Positions 1-7,984 are shown, numbered from the stretch's first letter. The stretch is 18,329 nucleotides of DNA from Clostridia bacterium (GCA_017414585.1 JAFQLN010000078.1:1-18329), one strand, 5' to 3'. Notes: generated by a model not told the origin, from the sequence alone. Numbers and translations: made by a program.

Positions 1-2
1 CA

Positions 3-1562
3 CTTCTGCGATGCGGAGAATCACCGATGGTGATCGGCTGTCGTTCGCCGCAGATTGTCTGCCGGGATGATCTTGATCCGAGAGAAATGCGTATGGTATT
101 TGCGCATGAACTGATTCACTGCAAATATCTGGACAATCCGATCCTGCTTTTCTCGACCTGTGTGGCTTGTCTGTTCTGGTTTAACCCGCTGATTTGGGTG
201 GTTCGGAATATCCTGCGGGAAGATCTGGAAGTTCTCTGTGACGAACGGTCGCTGACATATTGTCAGATTCCGCACACCGAATATGCGCTCATGCTGTGCC
301 GCAGCTGTGCGTATTCGGAGCTGGTACTCGGAGCCGGATGCCATATGTCCGCAAGCGGACGTCGGCTGAAGAACAGACTGCGCACGATTTCCACCGGGAA
401 AAACAGAAAGTTTCTGCCGAAAGCCGCATCCGTTCTGCTTTGTGCGGCAATTGTTATGGTCTGTCTCACCAATCCGATTGTGTCCCAGAACAGCGATTAC
501 AGCGCGTATATTGAGAATTACGCAGAACTGACGGGCGGGGATGAACGCGCCATGCACCTCTCACAGCAGGAGACGGTTTCATCCTATCTCAGCCAGATGG
601 CTGCTGTCCTGAAGGACTGGTATGGAGAAAACTGTGCCCATTCAATCGGAAACGGCAGTCTGGAACGCTTCAAGCGTCTCTGTGCCGCATGGAATATACC
701 GAAAGAGATTCTTACAAACATACAGATGCTGCGCACGGATGAGCCGCTGACAGTCAAGAACTGCGCTCTGCTGAATGCGTGCATGACAGTCATGCTGGAA
801 AGTGAAATTGCGGATGGTACTGAAACAGTTCTGCTTCCGCGTGTCATTACAGAACAAGATCTGCAGTCCGTTCTCGATCATCTGACAGAGACGGAAGCCA
901 ATGCACTGCTCAAATGCTATAACAGAGGCGTAGCCGGCGCGGATGTGTCGTTTGACGCATTTTACAGCGAGGCGATGATGGAATTGATCTGTTCCAGAAT
1001 CAATGACAGCTGGGCTGAGAATAAATTTACAGGTTTTTATCATGTATTGAACCTGAAGGGGAAGGATTTATCCAGTTTCAATACTGCTTTCAGAGACCTG
1101 TTCGCAGCACTTAGAATGGACAGCGTGTATGTCTGCGACCCTACAATCACTTCTGTGGAAAAGGAAAAGCTGGCGCAGATTCTCGGATGTGCATATGCCG
1201 GACAGCAGGAGGATGTGTATTACCTGAAAAAGACGGAAGACGGCTGTTCCTTTGAAATCGCCGAACGCCTGATGAAACGCGGCGGGTTCACACCGGAGCA
1301 GATGCTCGTGGGATACGCGAAAATCGGGGAAGCACCGGAATTTGATATATATCGCGGCTGTCGGCTGGCAGTTGTCCGCACGGATGAACCCGTGATTATC
1401 GGGGCAGTGCGTACAGAGATTGCCGATGCGGTGCGGTATATGTACAGTCTTGGCTTGATTGACGCCGAAAACGGGACGATTGACCTGACACAGCGCTTGT
1501 CCTGCGGGCAGGGAATTGCCTATGTGTATCGGATGGCAGCAGCTATCATACCCATAACCTAA
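3..1562 (+). CDS. BlaR1-like M56 family membrane metallopeptidase with atypical C-terminal half (5' partial)
   Basis: The reading frame is open to the left window edge, so the true start lies upstream; 519 residues are visible. The zinc-protease motif HELIH is encoded at 105-119. A hydrophobic segment and then a Glu followed by CDE (about 228-245) match the third-ligand region of BlaR1/MecR1 M56 peptidases. A further membrane segment falls near 411-480. In the classical sensors this last helix leads to an extracellular penicillin-binding domain. Here about 350 residues follow with no Ser-x-x-Lys penicillin-binding signature that I can see. The last 50 residues (from about 1413, TEIADAVRYMYSLGLI) resemble a degenerate S-layer-homology motif. 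The M56 assignment is firm. The signal sensed is unknown, and the SLH resemblance is only suggestive. A BlaI-type repressor would be expected upstream, outside the window. The gene ends in a terminator shared with the convergent LysR gene. Confidence 0.85.
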   Translation, partial: LLRCGESPMVIGCRSPQIVCRDDLDPREMRMVFAHELIHCKYLDNPILLFSTCVACLFWFNPLIWVVRNILREDLEVLCDERSLTYCQIPHTEYALMLCRSCAYSELVLGAGCHMSASGRRLKNRLRTISTGKNRKFLPKAASVLLCAAIVMVCLTNPIVSQNSDYSAYIENYAELTGGDERAMHLSQQETVSSYLSQMAAVLKDWYGENCAHSIGNGSLERFKRLCAAWNIPKEILTNIQMLRTDEPLTVKNCALLNACMTVMLESEIADGTETVLLPRVITEQDLQSVLDHLTETEANALLKCYNRGVAGADVSFDAFYSEAMMELICSRINDSWAENKFTGFYHVLNLKGKDLSSFNTAFRDLFAALRMDSVYVCDPTITSVEKEKLAQILGCAYAGQQEDVYYLKKTEDGCSFEIAERLMKRGGFTPEQMLVGYAKIGEAPEFDIYRGCRLAVVRTDEPVIIGAVRTEIADAVRYMYSLGLIDAENGTIDLTQRLSCGQGIAYVYRMAAAIIPIT

Positions 1563-1564
1563 TA

Positions 1565-1605
1565 AAAAAAGAGAAGCGGCGTGTGTACGATCGTTTCTCT
1601 TTTTT
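1565..1605. terminator. Bidirectional terminator between convergent M56 and LysR genes
   Basis: Arms at 1565-1575 (AAAAAAGAGAA) and 1595-1605 (TTCTCTTTTTT) pair perfectly over 11 bases around a 19-base loop. The A tract on one side and T tract on the other let it work on both strands. The stem is AT-rich, so its strength is uncertain. Its place between two convergent stop codons supports the call. Confidence 0.6.
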
Positions 1606-1619
1606 CGTTTCATCGTATT

Positions 1620-2552
1620 TTACAGAACAGAGGGTGCGGAATGCATCCGTCCGCCGATGGTTTCGTGCAGGATTCTGACAAATTTCTCCGCGTCTTCGCT
1701 GAAGCCGACATCCGCACGGCTGATCAGTGCAACAGAATACAGATCGGAGGAATTGAGCTTGACGGAAATGACACTGCCGTTGTTCAGCTCGGAGGTCATG
1801 ATGCCCGTGCCGATGGTGTAGCTGTCGGTGCTCATCAGCAGATTCATCAGCGTGGCACGGTCATTGATGCGGATCTGTTTTTTGGCGTGGTAGTTTTCCG
1901 TCAGTTCTTCGGCAAACTCTCCGGGACCTGCTTCACCCTGATCGTAGGTGATGTACGGATATTCGGAAAGATCCTCCAGACTGAGGGAGGACGCGCCAGC
2001 CAGCGGATGACTGCGTCCGAGAAAGACGTGCGGACTGGTCTCGAGAATCTGCTTGAATTCCAGACCGTTGCGCTTCAGATACCGTTCCATATAGCTGCCG
2101 TTCGGTGCTTTCAGATAAGCCAGAACACCAATATCCGCACGCAGATTCATGACGTCGTCAATCACTTCCAGCGTCCGCGTTTCTTTCAGCGAGAAATTGT
2201 AGTCGGAGCGGTATCGCTTGAGGAAGACAACAAACGCTTCCGCGATGAAGTCGTAATGCTGGGACGAGATGGCGAAATTGCGGATGCCGGTTTTCACGTC
2301 GCTGCGGTAACGGTCGGTGATGACATCGTACTGAGCAAGAAGCTGGCGGGCATAGCGGATGAATTCCGAACCGTCGCGTGTGATGCGCACACCTTTGTTG
2401 GAGCGGTCGAAAATGCGGATGCTGAATTCGTCCTCCAGCTCACGGACAGCGGACGAGAGGCTTGCCTGCGATACGAGAAGCGCTTTTGCGGCTTCGTTCA
2501 TGGAACCGTAACGCGCAATGGCGAGAATATACTTACACTGCTGGATGGTCAT
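1620..2552 (-). CDS. LysR-family transcriptional regulator
   Basis: This 310-residue protein has the usual LysR length and order. The N-terminal winged helix-turn-helix covers roughly residues 1-60 (MTIQQCKYILAIARYGSMNE, then SQASLSSAVRELE, then a Phe-Asp-Arg turn and GVRITRDG). An effector-binding domain fills about 90-295. The frame is open 16 codons further upstream, but I chose the Met at 2552: it starts the family's canonical N-terminus and has a GAGGAG ribosome binding site (2559-2564) six bases ahead. The gene has its own near-consensus promoter. It is separated from the upstream dehydrogenase by that gene's terminator, so it is monocistronic. LysR proteins often regulate neighbours, so the dehydrogenase is a candidate target. 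No target or effector can be read from the sequence. Confidence 0.93.
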   Translation of the reverse strand: MTIQQCKYILAIARYGSMNEAAKALLVSQASLSSAVRELEDEFSIRIFDRSNKGVRITRDGSEFIRYARQLLAQYDVITDRYRSDVKTGIRNFAISSQHYDFIAEAFVVFLKRYRSDYNFSLKETRTLEVIDDVMNLRADIGVLAYLKAPNGSYMERYLKRNGLEFKQILETSPHVFLGRSHPLAGASSLSLEDLSEYPYITYDQGEAGPGEFAEELTENYHAKKQIRINDRATLMNLLMSTDSYTIGTGIMTSELNNGSVISVKLNSSDLYSVALISRADVGFSEDAEKFVRILHETIGGRMHSAPSVL

Positions 2553-2558
2553 GGAATA

Positions 2559-2564
2559 CTCCTC
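2559..2564 (-). promoter_or_regulatory. Ribosome binding site fixing the LysR start
   Basis: GAGGAG on the minus strand lies six bases before the ATG at 2552. The in-frame ATG at 2600 lies inside the promoter region, only a few bases from the -10 box, and is therefore unlikely to be used. Confidence 0.8.
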
Positions 2565-2588
2565 GGGATCGTTTGGTTTATCCTTTAT

Positions 2589-2617
2589 ATCATAACACAA
2601 TCATCGGAATTTGTAAA
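2589..2617 (-). promoter_or_regulatory. Sigma-A promoter of the LysR gene
   Basis: On the minus strand, TTTACA (2612-2617), a 17-base spacer and TATGAT (2589-2594) match the consensus at five of six positions in each box. Transcription should begin near 2582, giving a leader of about 30 bases. Confidence 0.75.
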
Positions 2618-2659
2618 TATAATAAAAAGAAAAAGTCGGTAATAATTTTTATTGATAGC

Positions 2660-2698
2660 AAAAAATCCTCCCGCGAACACAGGGTTCATACGGGAGGA
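2660..2698 (-). terminator. Intrinsic terminator after the SorE-like dehydrogenase
   Basis: Arms at 2691-2698 and 2666-2673 (TCCTCCCG / CGGGAGGA) form a perfect 8-bp GC-rich stem. On the minus strand it is followed by a run of T (plus-strand A at 2660-2665). It lies 26 bases after the dehydrogenase stop codon. It is the only clear terminator found downstream of the ribulokinase promoter. Confidence 0.85.
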
Positions 2699-2723
2699 AA
2701 AATTCTGGGAATCAATACCGGAA

Positions 2724-4001
2724 TCAGAGCTGAACATTGCGCAGCAGTCTTGCTTCTGCTTCCGTGCACCAGAGATCGCCTGCAGCCTTGCAGATCTTGT
2801 CGAGATCAGCAAACAGTTCGCCGAGTTCGGTGCCTGCATTTTCTTCTGCAGCCTTGCCGAAATCTTCGATTGCGGTGAGCGGGAGGTCGATGTGGGTGTA
2901 AATGAGCTTCTTCGCACCCTTGATCTTCGGAAGGTTCATGGTTGCTTCCGCACACGCATTGAGACCGCCGATGTGGGTGATCATGCCGGAAGGATTGATG
3001 AGCTTCTTTTCCATGAGGGCGATGGATTCAATCATGTCGTCCGTGTTGCCGCCGGAGGTGCCGACGATGTGGGTTGCACCGTAGTGGACGTTGTAGAAGT
3101 TGAGCATTGCGGAGAATTCGGTGTTGGTCGGACCTGCAAAGAAGTTCAGGCAGCCATCGCGGGAGAGAAGTGCGTCACCCATTTCAACAACGGGCTTGAC
3201 AGGTGCGTATACGAATACATCGTTGTAGCCTTCGCCGCCGGTGAGTTCGCGGAGGTACTCGGTGGGATTTTCCATCTTGCCGGTGTTGATGAAACGAAGA
3301 TCAACGCCGTATTTCTTTGCATCTTCCGGAGGCAGGAGCTTTGCAGCGCGTTCGAGTCTTGCGTCATCGAGGTCGGTGACAACGAGGAGCTTCGGAGCGC
3401 GTCCGCCGTGGATAGCGTAGTCCGCACAGCCCAGACCCATCGGACCGGCACCTGCGAGGATAGCCATATTGCCGCCTTCGACAACACCCATATCGTGAAC
3501 GTAAACACCGGGTCTGGTGTGGTAGTTTGCATGGTAGCCGCCGACGATGCAGGACATCGGTTCAGCAAGGCTTCCGTAGAAGTATGCGTCACCGTCATAG
3601 GGAAGGAGACAGTTCATAAGCATAACTTCTTCGGGGATGATTACATAGGTTGCCGCGCCGCCGCAGTACTGGTAGGAGTAGCCGGGGGATGCGAGAGAGC
3701 CCTTGTAGTTGATTGCGGGCTGGATAACGAACTTGTCGCCTTCCTTGAACTGGTCTGCCCACTTTGCGCCGACCTTGACGATTTTGCCGCAGAATTCATG
3801 ACCGATGATGACCGGCTTTTCAGCTACATCATCCGGAACGCGCTTGTGATTCGGACCCTGCGAAGCTGCCTTGTAGGAAGACATGCAGATACTGTCGGAA
3901 ATAACACAAGCAAGAATTTCGCCGTCGGAAATTTCCGGCAGGTCGAATTCTTCCATGCGAAGGTCCATAACACCGTGGAGTCTGACTGCTTTGGTTTTCA
4001 T
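2724..4001 (-). CDS. Zinc-dependent MDR dehydrogenase, L-sorbose-1-phosphate reductase (SorE) like
   Basis: This 425-residue protein belongs to the medium-chain dehydrogenase/reductase superfamily. Catalytic-zinc candidates are Cys39, His68-Glu69 (motif GHEFCG) and Glu147. A Rossmann motif GAGPMG lies at 184-189. Residues around DSICMSSYK, the VPDDV-x-x-x-P-x-IIGHEFCG stretch, DGCLNFFAGP and GTSGGNTDDM match what I recall of SorE, which reduces L-sorbose 1-phosphate to D-glucitol 6-phosphate with NAD(P)H. The CxxC structural-zinc lobe of classical alcohol dehydrogenases is absent, as in SorE. The start has an AAGGAGA site at 4009-4015. No sorbose PTS genes are present, so the real substrate may be another ketose phosphate or polyol phosphate. 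Family confidence is high; substrate confidence is moderate. It lies 71 bases after trpS with no clear terminator between, so read-through from the kinase promoter is plausible. Confidence 0.85.
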   Translation of the reverse strand: MKTKAVRLHGVMDLRMEEFDLPEISDGEILACVISDSICMSSYKAASQGPNHKRVPDDVAEKPVIIGHEFCGKIVKVGAKWADQFKEGDKFVIQPAINYKGSLASPGYSYQYCGGAATYVIIPEEVMLMNCLLPYDGDAYFYGSLAEPMSCIVGGYHANYHTRPGVYVHDMGVVEGGNMAILAGAGPMGLGCADYAIHGGRAPKLLVVTDLDDARLERAAKLLPPEDAKKYGVDLRFINTGKMENPTEYLRELTGGEGYNDVFVYAPVKPVVEMGDALLSRDGCLNFFAGPTNTEFSAMLNFYNVHYGATHIVGTSGGNTDDMIESIALMEKKLINPSGMITHIGGLNACAEATMNLPKIKGAKKLIYTHIDLPLTAIEDFGKAAEENAGTELGELFADLDKICKAAGDLWCTEAEARLLRNVQL

Positions 4002-4072
4002 GATTTTGTCTCCTTGTTGTAGTGTAATAGATAATTTAGATTTTCAATAATTATACCGGAGGGCGGTTGTGC

Positions 4073-5080
4073 TTATCTTCTTTTCAGTTCAATGAAGCCG
4101 AGCTTGCGGCGGACTTTGGACATGGTTCTTGCCGCGTCTCTTGCCGCATTTTCGGCACCCTTTGCCATGACGTCTTCCAGATAAGCCTTGTCAGCTGCGA
4201 GTCTGGCAAATTCGGACTGAACGGGAGCAAGTGCATCCGCACAGGCTTCGCCGACTGCGAGCTTGAAGTCGCCGTAACCCTTACCGTCGAATTCGCGTTC
4301 GATTTCTTCCATGGTCTTGCCGGTGAAAGCACCGTAGATGGACATCAGGTTCGATACGCCCGGTTTGTCGTCCGCATAACGGATTTCACTGCCGGAGTCG
4401 GTGACAGCACGCTTGAACTTGCGGATAATAACATCCTTCGGGTCGAGAATGCGCACGGTAGCGTTTTCGTTTTCGTCGGATTTGGACATCTTCTTTTCCG
4501 GGTCGGCGAGGGACATGATTTTTGCGGTAGTCTTGGGAATATAAGGCTCGGGGATCACAAAGGTATCACCGTAGAGCATGTTGAATCTTGCCGCAACGTC
4601 ACGGGTCAGCTCGAGATGCTGTTTCTGGTCAACGCCGACGGGAACCATATCGGTCTGGTACAGAAGGATATCCGCAACCATGAGCGACGGATAGGTAAAG
4701 AGCCCAGCATTGACGTTGTCAGCGTTCTTTGCGGACTTGTCCTTGAACTGCGTCATACGGGACAGTTCGCCGAACATGGTATAACAGTCGATGATCCAGC
4801 CGAGCTCTGCGTGCGCGGATACATGGCTCTGTACAAACAGGGTGTTCTTTTCCGGGTCGAGACCGCAGGCGATGTAGAGCGCGAGCGTTTCATAGGTTCT
4901 CTTGCGCAGATCAGCCGGAACCTGACGAACAGTGATCGCGTGTTCATCCACAACGCAGTAATAGCAGTGGTAAGTGTCGGAGAATTCCGCGAAATTGCGG
5001 ATAGCGCCGAGGTAATTGCCGATGGTCAGCACGCCGGAAGGCTGGACACCGGAGAATACTACTTTTTTGTCCTTGTACAT
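4073..5080 (-). CDS. trpS: Tryptophanyl-tRNA synthetase
   Basis: This is a class Ic aminoacyl-tRNA synthetase that charges tRNA-Trp in the cytoplasm. Its 335 residues are normal for bacterial TrpS. The HIGH-type motif is TIGN (19-22), following the SGVQPSG stretch near the N-terminus. KMSKS is intact at 197-201. The tryptophan and adenylate pocket stretch with GVDQKQHLELTRDVA lies near 149-163. The start at 5080 has an AAGGA site about nine bases upstream. Only 36 bases separate it from the ribulokinase stop, which leaves no room for a T-box leader and shows no good promoter, so it is probably transcribed with the kinase or from a promoter inside it. The identification is secure. Confidence 0.97.
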   Translation of the reverse strand: MYKDKKVVFSGVQPSGVLTIGNYLGAIRNFAEFSDTYHCYYCVVDEHAITVRQVPADLRKRTYETLALYIACGLDPEKNTLFVQSHVSAHAELGWIIDCYTMFGELSRMTQFKDKSAKNADNVNAGLFTYPSLMVADILLYQTDMVPVGVDQKQHLELTRDVAARFNMLYGDTFVIPEPYIPKTTAKIMSLADPEKKMSKSDENENATVRILDPKDVIIRKFKRAVTDSGSEIRYADDKPGVSNLMSIYGAFTGKTMEEIEREFDGKGYGDFKLAVGEACADALAPVQSEFARLAADKAYLEDVMAKGAENAARDAARTMSKVRRKLGFIELKRR

Positions 5081-5116
5081 GGGTGTTTTTCCTTTTTTAT
5101 AATATGGTAATGTTGT

Positions 5117-6802
5117 TCAGTCGTTTTGTCTGCTGTTTTCGGTGCGGATAGCAAGAAGGCGTTTCATCATGCCGTTTTCGCTGCCGAAATAGCCGCAGAG
5201 GAGCTTGTATTCCGCATAGAGTTTGTCATAGACTGCGGTATGTGCCCGGACGGGACGGTAAACGGTATCGGAGACAGCTCCCATGATTTCACTGGCTTCC
5301 AAGAGACTGTCATATCCGCCGCGCGCCCTGCCTGCTGCCGCTGCCGCAAAAATCGCGGATCCAAGTGCCGGACCCTGCGTCGAACCGGCAATGTGCAGAT
5401 CCATGCCGAGAACATCTGCGTAAATCTGCATGGTAACGGGATCTTTTTTGGCAATGCCGCCGGATGCAACGATTTCGTGTACAGGGAGACCGTGATCGCG
5501 GAAGTTTTCGATGATCATGCGCGTACCGTAAGCGGTCGCCTCAACGAGAGCGCGGAATATTTCCTCCGGCTTTGTTGCCAGCGTCATGCCGACAATCGTG
5601 CCGGACAGATCGTAATCGACGAGGGGACAGCGGTTGCCGTTCCACCAGTCGAGAGCGACCAGACCCGATTCGCCAGGACGGAGCTTTGCCATGCGCTCGA
5701 CGAAAATCCGGATCGGAGGAATTTGTCGTTTTTCAGCTTCTTTATGTACATCGGGCGTGATGAAGTGATCGGTAAACCACGCAAAATGATCTCCGCAGCA
5801 GCCCTGGCCCGCTTCATAACCGTACAATCCGGGAATCAGTCCGTCTTTGACCACGCCGCAGATTCCGGGAACCGTGGTGTACTGATCGGAAACGAGCATA
5901 TGGCACGCGGAAGTTCCCATGATGATGAACATCTTGCCGGGGGATGTGACTTTCATTGCGGGTGCGGCACAGTGAGCGTCCGCGTTGGCAGCCGTAACGA
6001 CCGTGCCGGGAAGAAGTCCGGTCAGCTTCGCGGCTTCTTCGGTGATATAACCTGCGCATGATCCGACCGGAATGACGGGGGCGGCGAGCTTGTCTTCGAC
6101 AACATTCTCCAGACGCGGGTCGAGGGAAGCGAAAAATTCTTTGGAGGGATAACCGCTTTCGCCGTAGATGCTTTTGTAGCCTGTCATGCAGCTGTTGCGG
6201 GTGTGTTTTCCCGTGAGCTGCCAGACAATCCAGTCCCCGGCTTCAATAAAGGCTGCGGCATCGCGATAGATTTCGGGAGCTTCGGCGAGTGTTTGCCAGA
6301 TTTTCGGAAACATCCACTCAGCGGAAATCTTGCCGCCGTAGATACAGAGCCATGCTTCACCGCGTTCGGCGGCCTTTTCATTGAGCATATCCGCATATTT
6401 CTGCGATGCATGGTGTTTCCACAGCTTGACATAGGCGTGCGGATCGGATACATACGAGGGCGTGAAGCACAGCGGCGTTCCGTCTTCACAGACCGGAAGG
6501 AGTGTACAGGTGGTGAAGTCCACACCCACACCGATGACATCCGCAGGATCTACATGACAGTCCGCAAGTACTTTACGGATGATATGTGCGAGCACTTGAA
6601 GATAGTCGCGCGGATGCTGCAGCGCCCAGTTCGGCGGGAGCTTCTGACTGCCGCACGGGGTGATGAGTTCATCATCCATGACGCCGTGCGCATAATCCAT
6701 GACAGCGGAACCCATTTCCCTGCCGTCCGAAACGCGCACCAGCAGAGCACGTCCCGAAAGCGTACCGAAATCAAGACCGATGGTATATTTCATATCGCTC
6801 AT
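5117..6802 (-). CDS. araB: Ribulokinase (FGGY family, AraB type)
   Basis: The protein phosphorylates L-ribulose (or a related ketopentose) with ATP to ribulose 5-phosphate in pentose use. Its 561 residues match AraB length. The N-terminal ATPase motif is GLDFGTLSGRALLV (9-22). Further AraB-like stretches are QHPRDYL (62-68), VGVDFTTCT (92-100), EAGDWIVWQLTG (187-198), ALDWWNGNR (383-391), EATAYGTR (421-428) and ASGGIAKK (446-453). The frame stays open far upstream, to 7450, but the homologous protein begins at MSDMKYT. That start has an AGAGGAA site (6813-6819) ten bases ahead and a strong promoter at 6848-6876. No araA, araD or sugar transporter is nearby, so the pathway context is incomplete. 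The symbol follows family similarity; a related ketose kinase is possible. Confidence 0.92.
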   Translation of the reverse strand: MSDMKYTIGLDFGTLSGRALLVRVSDGREMGSAVMDYAHGVMDDELITPCGSQKLPPNWALQHPRDYLQVLAHIIRKVLADCHVDPADVIGVGVDFTTCTLLPVCEDGTPLCFTPSYVSDPHAYVKLWKHHASQKYADMLNEKAAERGEAWLCIYGGKISAEWMFPKIWQTLAEAPEIYRDAAAFIEAGDWIVWQLTGKHTRNSCMTGYKSIYGESGYPSKEFFASLDPRLENVVEDKLAAPVIPVGSCAGYITEEAAKLTGLLPGTVVTAANADAHCAAPAMKVTSPGKMFIIMGTSACHMLVSDQYTTVPGICGVVKDGLIPGLYGYEAGQGCCGDHFAWFTDHFITPDVHKEAEKRQIPPIRIFVERMAKLRPGESGLVALDWWNGNRCPLVDYDLSGTIVGMTLATKPEEIFRALVEATAYGTRMIIENFRDHGLPVHEIVASGGIAKKDPVTMQIYADVLGMDLHIAGSTQGPALGSAIFAAAAAGRARGGYDSLLEASEIMGAVSDTVYRPVRAHTAVYDKLYAEYKLLCGYFGSENGMMKRLLAIRTENSRQND

Positions 6803-6847
6803 GAGAAAACCGTTCCTCTGAAAACAACGAATATTTTTCTTGATACC

Positions 6848-6876
6848 ATTATACTCCATCCGACGGCAGAAGTCAA
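6848..6876 (-). promoter_or_regulatory. Strong sigma-A promoter of the ribulokinase-trpS-dehydrogenase run
   Basis: On the minus strand, TTGACT (6871-6876), a 17-base spacer and a perfect TATAAT (6848-6853) are present. Transcription should begin near 6841, giving a leader of about 40 bases. I see no convincing operator over it. Confidence 0.88.
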
Positions 6877-6903
6877 GGAAATGCGGGATTTTGGTGCGTG
6901 AAC

Positions 6904-6954
6904 ATACAAAATCGGATATTCTGAAATAAAAACGGAAGTGCTTCCGATTTGTAT
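6904..6954. repeat. Nested inverted repeats in the divergent intergenic region
   Basis: The region 6803-7063 separates two divergent genes. Between their promoters, 6904-6916 and 6943-6954 are inverted copies (ATACAAA-ATCGGA / TCCGATTTGTAT, one extra A on the left). A tight hairpin, CGGAAG-TG-CTTCCG at 6933-6946, lies inside and overlaps the right arm, so the two structures exclude each other. A short T run follows at 6955-6958. It could be an operator, a transcription buffer between the divergent units or a decayed small element. Confidence 0.5.
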
Positions 6955-7001
6955 TTTTGAACAGATGTGAATATCTTTTCCATATTCGTAACATAAACCG
7001 C

Positions 7002-7030
7002 TTTATTTTTTCCGCTGTATCTGCTATAAT
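7002..7030 (+). promoter_or_regulatory. Extended -10 promoter of the 7064 gene
   Basis: TGCTATAAT (box TATAAT at 7025-7030) is a perfect extended -10. The -35 at 7002-7007 (TTTATT) is weak, with 17-base spacing. It diverges from the ribulokinase promoter. A GGAG site at 7054-7057 precedes the ATG. Confidence 0.75.
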
Positions 7031-7063
7031 ACCGCTATCAAATGATAAACGACGGAGAAAAGT

Positions 7064-7912
7064 ATGGAAGATAATAAAAATAACCGCCCCGCTTCCGATG
7101 AAGCACAGGAATCCAATGCCGCACGCCGGATCCGTGCACTCGGAGAAGACCTGCAGGAGAATGCGTGCGACGAACCGCTGGAGATCAACCGCTGGGAGAA
7201 TTTTTGGTACCATCATAAAGCCAAGGTGATCATCATAGCCGCGTTCACCTTCATTATAGGCGTAGCGGTCATCCAGTTTGTGTCCAGGTCCAATCCCGAC
7301 GTCAGCCTGATATATTCCGGACCGGACTATATCACAGCGAACATGAATCAGGCGTTCTGCGATGTTCTGGAAGGAATCATGGACGACTACGACGGCGACG
7401 GAAAGAAGTACGCACAGCTGAACGACCTTGTGTTCATGACGGAAGAACAAATTGCGCAGTTTGAAGCGCAGATGGAAGCACTCGGAGAAGAGGGAACCTT
7501 CGACCGGATTGCCAATGCACAGGCATCGGAACGCTTTACCTATGAAATATTCGGCAGTGAAGCATCAATCTGTCTGCTTGCGAAGGAGCAGTACGAAATG
7601 GTACGTGCGGAAGGCGGATTTGTGAAGCTCAGTGAGCTTTTCGGCGAGGAGCTGCCCGAGGGCGCTGTGGACGAATACGGCGTGCTGTTTGCGGATACCA
7701 AACTGTGCCGGTTCTATGATGCTGCCAAGATTTTCCCGGACGGAACGATTCTTGCCCTGCGCAGACTGTCCACCATGTCCGCGCTGACCGGCAAACAAAA
7801 GGCGGAGCGGATGCATTCGCGGTGTACGGATCTGTTCAAAAAAATGCTCACCTTTGATTATCCAGAGGGGTATGTACCGCCGGAAGAAACGTCCGCAGCG
7901 GAACAGGAATGA
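7064..7912 (+). CDS. Single-pass membrane protein of unknown function
   Basis: I do not recognise a named family. The 282-residue protein has a polar cytoplasmic N-terminus (1-52) and then one membrane helix (about 54-73, after NFWYHHKAK). The remaining roughly 205 residues should lie outside the cell, because positive charges on the N-terminal side favour an N-in topology. There is no cleavage site or lipobox. The outer part is acidic and mixed alpha/beta, with a stretch (FGSEASICLLAKEQYEMV) that looks like a globular ligand-binding or docking fold, and it ends in a disordered acidic tail (PPEETSAAEQE). Its own promoter and terminator make it monocistronic. The layout is typical of conserved hypothetical proteins in Clostridia; no function is assigned. 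Confidence 0.85.
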   Translation: MEDNKNNRPASDEAQESNAARRIRALGEDLQENACDEPLEINRWENFWYHHKAKVIIIAAFTFIIGVAVIQFVSRSNPDVSLIYSGPDYITANMNQAFCDVLEGIMDDYDGDGKKYAQLNDLVFMTEEQIAQFEAQMEALGEEGTFDRIANAQASERFTYEIFGSEASICLLAKEQYEMVRAEGGFVKLSELFGEELPEGAVDEYGVLFADTKLCRFYDAAKIFPDGTILALRRLSTMSALTGKQKAERMHSRCTDLFKKMLTFDYPEGYVPPEETSAAEQE

Positions 7913-7942
7913 TGCCGGTTTAAAAAACATGAGAAAAAGAAG

Positions 7943-7979
7943 AAGCTGCTGCACCGGGGCGAACCTGATGCGGCAGCTT
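7943..7979. terminator. Bidirectional terminator between the membrane protein and the beta-helix protein
   Basis: Arms 7943-7953 (AAGCTGCTGCA) and 7969-7979 (TGCGGCAGCTT) form an 11-bp stem with one T-G wobble and a 15-base loop. On the minus strand the stem is followed by a pyrimidine-rich, T-rich stretch, so it best terminates the beta-helix gene. On the plus strand the T tract is weak. Confidence 0.75.
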
Positions 7980-7984
7980 TGTGT

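Noticed and set aside
2652..4022. 456-codon open frame on the plus strand, antisense to the dehydrogenase
   Set aside because: The minus-strand frame encodes a recognisable SorE-like enzyme. The plus-strand translation has no family features and is a by-product of codon bias.
4016..4072. Separate promoter for the SorE-like gene (TATAAT-like sequences on the minus strand)
   Set aside because: A TATAAT is present near 4051-4056, but no -35 at proper spacing could be found, so I did not list it.
5081..5116. Possible T-box leader before trpS
   Set aside because: Only 36 bases are available. There is no specifier stem or T-box sequence.
6803..7450. Upstream extension of the ribulokinase reading frame (216 residues before MSDMKYT)
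   Set aside because: It runs across the kinase promoter and antisense to the 7064 gene, has no kinase-like sequence, and the chosen start has its own ribosome binding site.
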